64,000 nt of DNA from an uncultured Prevotella sp. GTDB taxonomy: Bacteria; Bacteroidota; Bacteroidia; Bacteroidales; Bacteroidaceae. The notes under the pieces are model-generated. The model made no database searches and was not told where the DNA came from. It saw nothing but the letters and a program-made list of their open reading frames with translations. Position 1 is the stretch's first letter, and every line of letters begins with the position of its first letter. The DNA lies in assembly GCA_905234845.1 (NCBI GenBank), contig CAJOIW010000002.1:1-64000 (forward strand), read 5' to 3'. The position numbers were made by a program, and so were the translations under genes. This document shows, one piece after another, positions 25,581-32,426 of this stretch.

Positions 25581-26013
25581 AGAAAAGTCTCAGCATTTCT
25601 GACTTGAGTGTCATCTTAGAGCCGCTTTGCGATTCTATGATGAATTTTTCTTCTATGTTATTGATTCCATAGGGCTGCAACAGCTCAGGTGTTTCCAACG
25701 GCTCATCGCCTCCCATGCGGTCATATCTGAATGGGCTGCTGATGGTTAGCGTGTTGCCTGATTGTAAGAAACGTGCCAGACATTCACTGGTGGTCCAATT
25801 TCTATTAACAAGGTCAAGCAGTTTTCCTTGAAATGCCCAGAAATAGAGATCTTCTGAGAGGTCTTTCACTCCGCCTGTGGCGAGTGTGTCAACACGTTCG
25901 AGATGCCAATAACCGTCGAGGTTGCCATTGCCTGAGCTTTCCAATTCGCACGAGGTAATGGCCAGCATTGCCGTGATGGCAGCGACTGTAGCGGATATGA
26001 TGGTCTTTTTCAT
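25567..26013 (-). CDS. Lipoprotein, lipocalin-like
   Basis: A 148-residue predicted lipoprotein: the lipobox AITSC places the lipidated Cys at about residue 21. The rest (GYWHLERVDTLATGG, LYFWAFQGKLLDLVN, FIIESQSGSKMTLKSEMLRLFFRKL) has the beta-rich pattern and GxW start of lipocalin-like small lipoproteins common in Bacteroidota. Function is unknown. It begins 4 bp before the wzi-like stop, so the two are one operon and it may help surface assembly of the polysaccharide. Confidence 0.75.
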   Translation of the reverse strand: MKKTIISATVAAITAMLAITSCELESSGNGNLDGYWHLERVDTLATGGVKDLSEDLYFWAFQGKLLDLVNRNWTTSECLARFLQSGNTLTISSPFRYDRMGGDEPLETPELLQPYGINNIEEKFIIESQSGSKMTLKSEMLRLFFRKL

Positions 26014-27587
26014 TGTTTCTTTCCTTTCTTAGTCAGTAGTCCTGATTTCGATACGGTGAGTTGGAAGCCGGCGTTGTGCCCGAGTATGTGTCCGAAGTCC
26101 ATGCCGTATGCTCCCCTGATGTGCCAGTTGTGGGGTAGGGTGTAGTTGGCTTCAAGCATGAAGCTGATATTGTGATGCTTTTTCGTGTATGGAATATTGT
26201 AGCTTCCTAATCCTTCCTGATAAGTGGCTAGCAGACGGTAGCCAAGGTTTTCAGCAGGCTCACCTGAAAGTCCCAGATGATAGGCCACGAAACGGTTGTC
26301 TTTCACTTCTATGCTACCGTCATCGTTGTAAATGGGTGAGCGGAAGAGTGGATTTCCAATGACTTGCCCCCAATGCTGCCAACCATTCGAGATATTGTGG
26401 TTATAGAAGTTGTCGTTTCCGCCTATGTGGTCGGCTATGGTTTGAGTGTGATCGTGATAGATTGGGCCACTCTGGTATTTGGAGTAGACGTATTCCATGA
26501 CGATGTCGCGTATCCAGCTACCATATTTCAGATTGAGCTCCATGCCGAGCTGCCAGTCTTTGAGGTTATAAAGGAAATATTTGCGTTTCACGCCTGTAGC
26601 CCATCCTTCGCCGGTGGTGTAGCCGTCGTAATCAACGAGTAGCATGCCCGAGTGGTCTTCGAAATACTTATCGGCATAGAGGCGTAGTCGCCAGGTGTCC
26701 TTGTTATAGTTGATACGTATGAGCCATGAGCCGAGCTGGTTTCCCGATACGTTTTGGTAGGTGGTCTCCGTTGATTCTGCACCACCAGGCATGAAGGCGT
26801 GCCAGGCTCCTTTCAGCCCACCTTCATTTGAGATAGTCTGAAGTGAGCCGTCGGCATTGACAGCATAGGAGGTGCCTCCATAGATAGCCGCCATTTCGAG
26901 GCCCGCCTCAAGTGAGAGTGGGTAGTAATCTTCGTCACGTCCAATGCGCAGATAGCCTGCTTTGCTGTGGTAGTATTGCTTCTCACTGAACTTCGATTTT
27001 CTCTGCGTGAAGTCTGTTTGCCAGTTGTCATCGGTCAGTCTTCCGTAAGAGAGATGACCTTTCAGTGCGACCCACCGTCCCATCTTGGGTATGACCCAAT
27101 AGTCGGACAATGCGAGACGTATCTGTGGCACTGGTCGGCTGTTAATACCCAGTGTTTGAGCACCGCTACTCAGCCGGTTGTTTCTCAGTTCCATGGGATA
27201 TTCCTTGCTGCCTATGGAGAGAGTTCCATGCAGCCATCTCACCTCTGCAAAAGCTTGTTGCACAATGGCTTTGCTGGTGTAGTGGAAGGGGGCTACGAGG
27301 TCTACGCCATAACCGATGCCCCAGCGACGTGCGGAGTCGGCTGCCAATGGGCGTATGACGGAAGCGCGCAGATAGCCGTTGTTACTCTCTAATGAACTCA
27401 GACCATGCTTGTTGGCATTGAGCCAAAGCGGAGTCTTGTTGTTGGAGAATGAGCCTTGGGCCTCTATCTTGTAAGTAAGGTCGCTTCCAGGATGACTTTT
27501 CCCTTCCTCGGGGTCATCTATCCACACCTGTGCTGATGCCGACATGCCGAATAGGCACATCAGCACCACGATAAGTTTCTTATTCAT
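26010..27587 (-). CDS. Capsule assembly Wzi-family outer membrane protein
   Basis: Wzi is an outer-membrane beta-barrel lectin that anchors capsule at the surface. This 525-residue protein has a signal peptide (MNKKLIVVLMCLFGMSASAQ) and the family features: FSNNKTPLWLNANKHGLSSLESNNGYLRASV near the N-terminus, NNRLSSGAQTLGINSRPVPQIRLAL, and alternating beta strands to the end. Overlap with the lipoprotein gene supports a joint role. It closes the polysaccharide cluster and reads away from the next array-containing gap. Confidence 0.85.
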   Translation of the reverse strand: MNKKLIVVLMCLFGMSASAQVWIDDPEEGKSHPGSDLTYKIEAQGSFSNNKTPLWLNANKHGLSSLESNNGYLRASVIRPLAADSARRWGIGYGVDLVAPFHYTSKAIVQQAFAEVRWLHGTLSIGSKEYPMELRNNRLSSGAQTLGINSRPVPQIRLALSDYWVIPKMGRWVALKGHLSYGRLTDDNWQTDFTQRKSKFSEKQYYHSKAGYLRIGRDEDYYPLSLEAGLEMAAIYGGTSYAVNADGSLQTISNEGGLKGAWHAFMPGGAESTETTYQNVSGNQLGSWLIRINYNKDTWRLRLYADKYFEDHSGMLLVDYDGYTTGEGWATGVKRKYFLYNLKDWQLGMELNLKYGSWIRDIVMEYVYSKYQSGPIYHDHTQTIADHIGGNDNFYNHNISNGWQHWGQVIGNPLFRSPIYNDDGSIEVKDNRFVAYHLGLSGEPAENLGYRLLATYQEGLGSYNIPYTKKHHNISFMLEANYTLPHNWHIRGAYGMDFGHILGHNAGFQLTVSKSGLLTKKGKKQ

Positions 27588-27689
27588 ATATTATCATAAC
27601 GCAGATTTTACGGAATTATTGTAATCGCTTTCAACATTTACTGCCTTTACATAATTTAACGAATTGCGTTCTTCATTTAACACCATTTC

Positions 27690-27813
27690 TGCGTTTTTTT
27701 CGACAAAAAGTGCCGCGGTCGCATATTTTTACGTATGCGTGTGCATTTGTCTGCCCTTGCAAAAAGACGAAAGGAGATAGAATGAGGGAGGAAGTGTGCA
27801 ATTTTTATATTAT
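27690..27813. repeat. Left module of composite repeat (copy B)
   Basis: The stretch before array B has TTTTTACGTATGCGTGTGCA, then TCTGCCCT and AGTGTGCAATTTTTAT. The same ordered blocks precede array D at about 44975-45121. The minus-strand ORF here (27677-27982) is translated repeat, not a gene. Confidence 0.7.
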
Positions 27814-27917
27814 GATAGATACACCTTTCACTTCCGAAAGATAAGCTTTCGCGTAACGAAAGACCGTCTTTCGGGGTGCAAAAGACCGTGTTTTGCGAGG
27901 TGAAACATATATGTTTG
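27814..27917 (+). repeat. 22-bp-periodic palindrome array B
   Basis: Five palindromes start at 27814, 27836, 27858, 27880 and 27902, an exact 22-bp step. Best units are GAAAGATAAGCTTTC, GAAAGACCGTCTTTC and GAAACATATATGTTTG; the first (GATAGATACACCTTTC) is degraded. Spacers are 6-7 nt. The array sits in the 651-bp gap between the divergent wzi-like gene and the gene at 28239; the rest of the gap is AT-rich with no gene. Confidence 0.9.
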
Positions 27918-28158
27918 GGAAGAGGAGAGTGGTAAAAGGGAAGCGAAATGGGAGTGAAAGGATGTAAAAATGGCATTTTCAACTTCTAGAATGGTGAAAA
28001 ATCTGGCAGAAATAATTAACATTTCTGGCGATTATATTTGTTATTTTTATTAACATTTGTGTGATAAATATATAAGAATGGTATGCGTGGCATTTCCACG
28101 TTTGTAATAGCGATTTATACATTTTAGGGATTTTCCCCCTACTGTTTAGGGTTTTCCC

Positions 28159-28190
28159 CTTGCGGAGGTGTAAATATCTTCATATCTTTG
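28159..28190 (+). promoter_or_regulatory. Promoter of the secreted Ser/Gly-rich protein gene
   Basis: CTTG (28159-28162), a 20-nt spacer and TATCTTTG (28183-28190). The leader is about 42 nt to ATG 28239. Confidence 0.75.
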
Positions 28191-28238
28191 CATCGTCAAA
28201 ACATCATAATTGAATAATAATTTAAAAACGATACGACT

Positions 28239-29396
28239 ATGAAAAAAATGATTTTCGCCTTAGTAGCACTGCTTATGATGGCAGTCTCGGCACAAGCAAT
28301 GGGTTATGAGCAGGCTCGCCGTCAGGCACTGTTTCTGACCGACAAGATGGCTTACGAACTCAATCTTACCGACGACCAGTATGAGGCCGCCTATGAGATT
28401 AACCTTGACTATCTGATGGGTGTTAATGTGGAGAGCGACCTTTATGGTATTTACTGGGAGCGTCGCAATCTCGACCTTAGCTATATTTTGTTCGACTGGC
28501 AATATCGGGCCTATCTCGCCGCCAGCTATTTCTACCGTCCGCTTTACTGGAGTGCTGGCTACTGGCATTTCGGCATCTATGCCCGCTATCCCCACCGTGA
28601 CTATTTCTTCTTTGGCCGTCCCCATTTCTATAATGTCTATCGTGGCGGACACTCATGGCACAGCAACGGTGGACACTCCTGGTATCATGGGCGTGAGTTT
28701 GGTCGTCCCCGTTCCGGAAATGACCGTGGCGGAATGCGCGATCACTTTGACCGTGGCGACTATGGGCGTGGGCAGACTTTAGGACATTCTAATAGTGGTA
28801 ACAACCGCACTTTCGGCAACCGTAATCAGAATACTGGCCGCAATGGCGCAACAGGACAGGACCGTAATGGGTTCGGCAACCGCAACGGAGGCTCACATGA
28901 GAATGTAGACGGCAACCATGGCAATAGTGGCAATAACCGCTTTGGACGTTCCGGAAACGGACAGGGCGTGCGCGAGAGCAGCACCCGCACTACGGCTCCG
29001 AGTGCCACTCCCACTCGTCCGAACTCTTCGCCCCGCAGCATTGGACGTCGTTTCGGAGGCACTGATGGAGGTACAGTAGTCAACAGTCGCCCGTCCAGCT
29101 CTACACCTTCTACCGTAACGCGTCGTCCTTCGACGTCAGCCCCCTCGCGTAGTGTCAGCACTCCATCTCGTTCAACGAGTTCTTCGAGTTCATCCCGTTC
29201 GGTAAGTCCTTCACGTCCGTCAAGCCCCTCCACATCGTCCCGTTCGGTAAGTCCCTCGCACAGCAGTGGTAGCTCGTTCGGTGGCAGCCGTGGCGGTAGT
29301 TCCTTCGGAGGAAGCCGCAGCAGCGCTTCCTCACGCAGTACGGGTGGCAGTTCTGGTCGTTCAGGAGGCACCAGTCATTTCGGAGGCCGGCGATGA
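28239..29396 (+). CDS. Secreted Arg/Gly/Ser-rich protein of unknown function
   Basis: I do not recognise this family. Residues 1-20 form a signal peptide ending SAQA. The next 60 residues (YELNLTDDQYEAAYEINLDYL) are helical and resemble the LTxxQ helices of Spy/CpxP-like periplasmic proteins, but only weakly. An aromatic stretch rich in Tyr, Trp, His and Phe follows (about 80-150). The last 220 residues are low complexity: first Gly/Asn/Arg (NRGGM, GNNRFGRSGN), then Ser/Pro/Arg/Thr repeats (SRSVSPSRPSSP), ending in Gly/Ser. The tail is very basic and could bind polyanions such as the capsule. It has its own promoter and a terminator-like hairpin. Confidence 0.7.
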   Translation: MKKMIFALVALLMMAVSAQAMGYEQARRQALFLTDKMAYELNLTDDQYEAAYEINLDYLMGVNVESDLYGIYWERRNLDLSYILFDWQYRAYLAASYFYRPLYWSAGYWHFGIYARYPHRDYFFFGRPHFYNVYRGGHSWHSNGGHSWYHGREFGRPRSGNDRGGMRDHFDRGDYGRGQTLGHSNSGNNRTFGNRNQNTGRNGATGQDRNGFGNRNGGSHENVDGNHGNSGNNRFGRSGNGQGVRESSTRTTAPSATPTRPNSSPRSIGRRFGGTDGGTVVNSRPSSSTPSTVTRRPSTSAPSRSVSTPSRSTSSSSSSRSVSPSRPSSPSTSSRSVSPSHSSGSSFGGSRGGSSFGGSRSSASSRSTGGSSGRSGGTSHFGGRR

Positions 29397-29430
29397 ATAG
29401 CGCCAACAATACAAAAATCACTTGCAGAGT

Positions 29431-29464
29431 AGAGACGTCACATTGTGGCGTCTCTATTGTTCAA
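29431..29464 (+). terminator. Terminator-like hairpin
   Basis: AGAGACGTCAC and GTGGCGTCTCT pair (11 bp, one G-U) around ATT, 35 nt after the previous stop. The following T tract is weak (ATTGTTC). Confidence 0.6.
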
Positions 29465-29528
29465 CCTTTTAACTATTCACGTCATAAAAAAGTTCATCAC
29501 TTTTCTTTCTGTTTAATCAGAATTTTCT

Positions 29529-29536
29529 TACCTTTG
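29529..29536 (+). promoter_or_regulatory. -7 element for the DUF308 gene
   Basis: TACCTTTG fits TAnnTTTG and lies 29 nt before ATG 29565. The -33 match (TTTC, 29506-29509) is imperfect. Confidence 0.55.
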
Positions 29537-29564
29537 TGGCGGAATAAATAAGAGAATTGTGCTC

Positions 29565-30278
29565 ATGAAAAATTTTCAAAGTTTTGCAGTGCGTGCTTTG
29601 TGTGCTATTGTAGTTGGCGCACTGCTTGTGAAGTATCGTAGTGAGATGGTGACTTGGATGACAATTGCCATCGGGGTGTTGTTTTTCCTTTCAGGAATTG
29701 TTTCTACGGTGTCTTATTTTGCGGCCCGCCGTCAGTCGTCAGATGTGGAGGTCTATGACGCTGAGGGCAGTTTGGTGGCAGGTGGCCGACGCCCGATGTT
29801 TCCCATCGTGGGATTAGGCAGTATTATTCTCGGCATTATTCTTGCGCTTATGCCTGACACATTTACCAATGGACTTGTTTATGTACTTGCCGCCTTGCTC
29901 ATCCTCGGTGCCATCGGGCAGTTTTTCGGGCTGGCTTCTATTTTGAAGTATTGCAAAGTTGGCTTTTTCTGGTGGGTGGTGCCTTCATTATTGCTGATAT
30001 TGGGCATTGTGGCTGTAGTGCGTCCGCAGACAATTGCCGCTGCTCCGCTTTTTGTCATCGGCTGGGCAATGATGGTCTATGGCGTGGTGGAGTTGATTAA
30101 TGGTATCAAGATTTCTGCTGTCGTGCGGAGAGTAAGAAAGGCGGAGGCAGCAGCCGTTGCTGCGAAAGAGCAGGAAGCACAAGCTGAGACAATACAGGAG
30201 GAACCTGCTCAGATACCACAGAAGTCAGAACTAGAAAGTCCGGATTCGGCAGAGGAGATTTATGTTATGCCGGAATAA
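29565..30278 (+). CDS. DUF308/HdeD-like membrane protein
   Basis: A 237-residue membrane protein with six hydrophobic helices in two sets of three, the layout of the HdeD/DUF308 family, linked in E. coli to acid resistance. Conserved-looking parts are LFFLSGIVSTVSYF and IGWAMMVYGVVELINGIKI. The last 50 residues are charged and cytoplasmic (EAAAVAAKEQEAQAETIQEE). The frame opens with GTG 29559, but ATG 29565 is better placed behind the -7 element. It appears to be a single-gene unit. Function in this organism is unknown. Confidence 0.75.
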   Translation: MKNFQSFAVRALCAIVVGALLVKYRSEMVTWMTIAIGVLFFLSGIVSTVSYFAARRQSSDVEVYDAEGSLVAGGRRPMFPIVGLGSIILGIILALMPDTFTNGLVYVLAALLILGAIGQFFGLASILKYCKVGFFWWVVPSLLLILGIVAVVRPQTIAAAPLFVIGWAMMVYGVVELINGIKISAVVRRVRKAEAAAVAAKEQEAQAETIQEEPAQIPQKSELESPDSAEEIYVMPE

Positions 30279-30374
30279 CTGAAATAATCGATAGATTTTA
30301 TTATAAAGATATGGTTGGTTTTCGAAGTGGAAATCAGCCATATTTTATATCTGGTTAAAGTTTATAATAAAACA

Positions 30375-31499
30375 TCAGTCAGCTCCTATTGGCCAGGGTT
30401 TGAATTCCAGTTCTTGCTCTATCCAAACTTCGTGGCGAGTTTGGCCCTCTTCCTCAGGATTAGAAACAGAGAGGCCGAGTAGACGTATCGGGCGATTGTT
30501 GTGCTCAGTAATAACTTCGTTGAGCAGTTGCTTGGCTCTGGGCAGAATATCGTTCTTGCTTTGCAGTATTTGCTCGGCGGTGTGGCTGCGGGTAATTTGG
30601 GTGAAGTTGTGGAATTTTATCTTTAGGGTAAGCGTGTGTCCCTTGAAATTGGCGCGGGCCAGCCGGTCGACGAGCTCGAGCACGGTGTGGTAAAGTTCGA
30701 TAATGGTGTCCGACCGTCGGACAAGGTCTTTTGCAAAGGTATGCTCGCAGCTTACCGACTTACGTACATAGTCGGCCACAACGGGACGCTCGTCTATGCC
30801 TCGAGCAAAGTCGTAGAAGAGGTTTCCGGCTTTCCCGAAATGTTTTGTCAGATAGTCGCGCGAATACTGACGCAGTGTGTAGCCGTCATGAATGCCTATT
30901 TGGTGCATTCGTTGGGCTGTTTTCGGTCCCACACCCCAAAAGCGCTCAATGTCGAGATGGGCAATGAAATCGAGTGCGCGGTCTGGATGAATAGTGCAAA
31001 GTCCATTGGGCTTGCGCCAGTCGGAGGCCACCTTGGCCAGAAACTTACAATAGCTGACACCTGCTGAGGCCGTGAGCTGGGTCTCCTCGCGGATACGTTC
31101 TTTGATTTCACGTGCTACATCTACGGCCAGACAGATATCCCGTTTATTTGTAGTTACGTCAAGAAAAGCCTCGTCAAGCGAGAGTGGCTCGATGAGGTCG
31201 GTGTAGTCGAGAAAGATATTGCGGATTTGTGCCGATACTTCCTTGTATTTCTCATAGTGTCCCGGAACAACAATAAGCTGTGGACACAACCGCTTTGCAG
31301 TTACCATAGCCTGCGCTGAGTGCACACCAAAGCGGCGTGCCTCATAGCTGGCTGTAGACACTACACCACGCGGGCCGTCGTAGCCTACAGCCACAGGTCT
31401 TTCGCGCAGTTCGGGATTGTCGCGTTGCTCCACTGCCGCGAAAAACTGATCCATATCGATATGGATAATTTTGCGGGGTGGAGTTTTTTCACTCTTCAC
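30375..31499 (-). CDS. dinB: DNA polymerase IV (DinB)
   Basis: This Y-family polymerase copies past damaged bases. Its N-terminus has IIHIDMDQFFAAVEQRDN with the first catalytic Asp, then RGVVSTASYEARRFGVHS and the catalytic pair in PLSLDEAFLDVT. The helix-hairpin-helix region (FWGVGPKTAQRMHQIGI) and the little-finger domain follow. At 374 residues it is of usual length. No beta-clamp motif of the QLxLF type is obvious at the C-terminus (it ends LEFKPWPIGAD). It overlaps the small lipoprotein gene upstream by 4 bp. Confidence 0.95.
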   Translation of the reverse strand: MKSEKTPPRKIIHIDMDQFFAAVEQRDNPELRERPVAVGYDGPRGVVSTASYEARRFGVHSAQAMVTAKRLCPQLIVVPGHYEKYKEVSAQIRNIFLDYTDLIEPLSLDEAFLDVTTNKRDICLAVDVAREIKERIREETQLTASAGVSYCKFLAKVASDWRKPNGLCTIHPDRALDFIAHLDIERFWGVGPKTAQRMHQIGIHDGYTLRQYSRDYLTKHFGKAGNLFYDFARGIDERPVVADYVRKSVSCEHTFAKDLVRRSDTIIELYHTVLELVDRLARANFKGHTLTLKIKFHNFTQITRSHTAEQILQSKNDILPRAKQLLNEVITEHNNRPIRLLGLSVSNPEEEGQTRHEVWIEQELEFKPWPIGAD

Positions 31500-31735
31500 T
31501 TTTCACTCTTTTGAGGAGTGGCTAGTTGCTCCTTGGTGATTTGTGGCTGTTCCTTGACGACTTGCTGTTCTTCTTTAATGACAGAGTCGGAATCAATTGG
31601 TTGGTATTTCTTTGGCGGCCCTCCATAAAGCGTGGGCTGATTAAAGATGTAGTCGCATGACTGAAATGACACAAGTCCCAGTAGGGCAAGAAATCCCAGC
31701 ATTAGTCGAGTTGAATGTTTGAAAATTTTGCTCAC
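31496..31735 (-). CDS. Small lipoprotein upstream of dinB
   Basis: A 79-residue predicted lipoprotein: hydrophobic helix LGFLALLGLVSFQSC with the lipid-carrying Cys at about residue 27. A mature part of about 52 residues has a short tyrosine/glycine segment (NQPTLYGGPPKKYQPID), then a charged Glu/Gln/Lys repeat-like tail (VVKEQPQITKEQ). I do not know its function. It overlaps dinB by 4 bp and shares its promoter. Confidence 0.65.
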   Translation of the reverse strand: MSKIFKHSTRLMLGFLALLGLVSFQSCDYIFNQPTLYGGPPKKYQPIDSDSVIKEEQQVVKEQPQITKEQLATPQKSEK

Positions 31736-31774
31736 GGCTATAATGATTTGTAATGATATAGACTTAATTTGCTA

Positions 31775-31806
31775 CAAAGATACATTAATTCTGTGAATAT
31801 GCCAAA
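31775..31806 (-). promoter_or_regulatory. Promoter of the lipoprotein-dinB operon
   Basis: Minus strand: TTTG (31803-31806), a 20-nt spacer and TATCTTTG (31775-31782). The leader to ATG 31735 is about 35 nt. It separates this pair from the thiamine operon upstream. Confidence 0.78.
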
Positions 31807-31847
31807 TAATACAGGCAGAATTAACTTTTTTCCAACTATTCAACATT

Positions 31848-32426
31848 TTAGCTTTCCATGTCTCGTTTCCACTTTCGGTAGCCAAAAACGGCAATGACGA
31901 CGTAGAGGGCGTAGAGCGAGGCCTTGAAGGGTATGTCCTTGTAGAAGTAGAGAGCCGAGGTGACGATATCAACGGCAATCCAGACAAACCATTGCTCGAG
32001 GTATTTCTGTGTCAGCATCCAGATGCCCACGATGCTGAGAGCGGTTGTGAAACTGTCGGCAATGGGTACACGCGAATCGGTGAAGGTAGTAAGCAACCAC
32101 CAGATGATAAACCACAACAAGAGAAAGCCTCCGCCTACCCCCCAAAAAAAGGAAGGGGTATTAACTATGGAACGTATCCCACCAGTTTTCCCCTCTCCCT
32201 TTGGAGATGGGTTGGGGGGGCGGCTCCATTTTACCAGTCCGTAGCAGCTCATGGCCAGATAGTAGAACTCCATGCCGCAGTCAGCGTAGAGCCCTTTCTG
32301 ATAGTAGAGCACGATACCAAGCAACTGCATGGCGATGCCTACAACCCACATCCAACGGCTTGCCCTATATTCAAAAATGATATAGGCAAGTCCGAGGATT
32401 GTCGTGATGAGGTCGAGCCAGTTCAT
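31848..32426 (-). CDS. pnuT: PnuC-family transporter, probable thiamine transporter PnuT
   Basis: PnuC proteins are facilitators with seven helices; the PnuT branch carries thiamine. The start is Met 32426 (MNWLDLITTILGLAYIIFEYRAS), overlapping the TonB receptor stop by 4 bp; the upstream-extended ORF is spurious. Family motifs include RWMWVVGIAMQLLGIVLYYQKGLYAD and KYLEQWFVWIAVDIVTSALYFYK. The thiamine reading rests on the riboswitch and receptor upstream. Between helices 3 and 4, about 30 residues (from PPNPSPKGEGK to FFWGVGG) are encoded by an inserted DNA repeat. They are in frame but absent from ordinary PnuC proteins as I know them. The thiamine pyrophosphokinase gene that often follows is missing. 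Confidence 0.82.
   Translation of the reverse strand: MNWLDLITTILGLAYIIFEYRASRWMWVVGIAMQLLGIVLYYQKGLYADCGMEFYYLAMSCYGLVKWSRPPNPSPKGEGKTGGIRSIVNTPSFFWGVGGGFLLLWFIIWWLLTTFTDSRVPIADSFTTALSIVGIWMLTQKYLEQWFVWIAVDIVTSALYFYKDIPFKASLYALYVVIAVFGYRKWKRDMES
32128..32227 (-). repeat. Interspersed repeat inserted in frame in pnuT
   Basis: This 100-bp block carries homopolymers C6 (32138-32143), A7 (32144-32150) and G7 (32214-32220) and the word CTCTCCCTTTGGAGA, like the repeat at the window start. Translation in the pnuT frame gives NPSPKGEG and NTPSFFWGVGG, a peptide I know as a translated Bacteroidota intergenic repeat. Confidence 0.75.

Noticed and set aside
27677-27982. Minus-strand ORF (101 aa) as a gene
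   Set aside because: It is a translation of the composite repeat and array B; a similar peptide appears over array D because the DNA repeats, and there is no promoter or start context.
28826-29371. 181-aa minus-strand ORF rich in Leu/Pro/Glu
   Set aside because: Shadow of the Ser/Arg-rich low-complexity tail on the plus strand; such repeats often leave the opposite frame open.
32128-32227. Frameshift or pseudogene call for pnuT
   Set aside because: The inserted repeat keeps the frame open and the downstream helices are intact, so the gene is kept as coding with a note.
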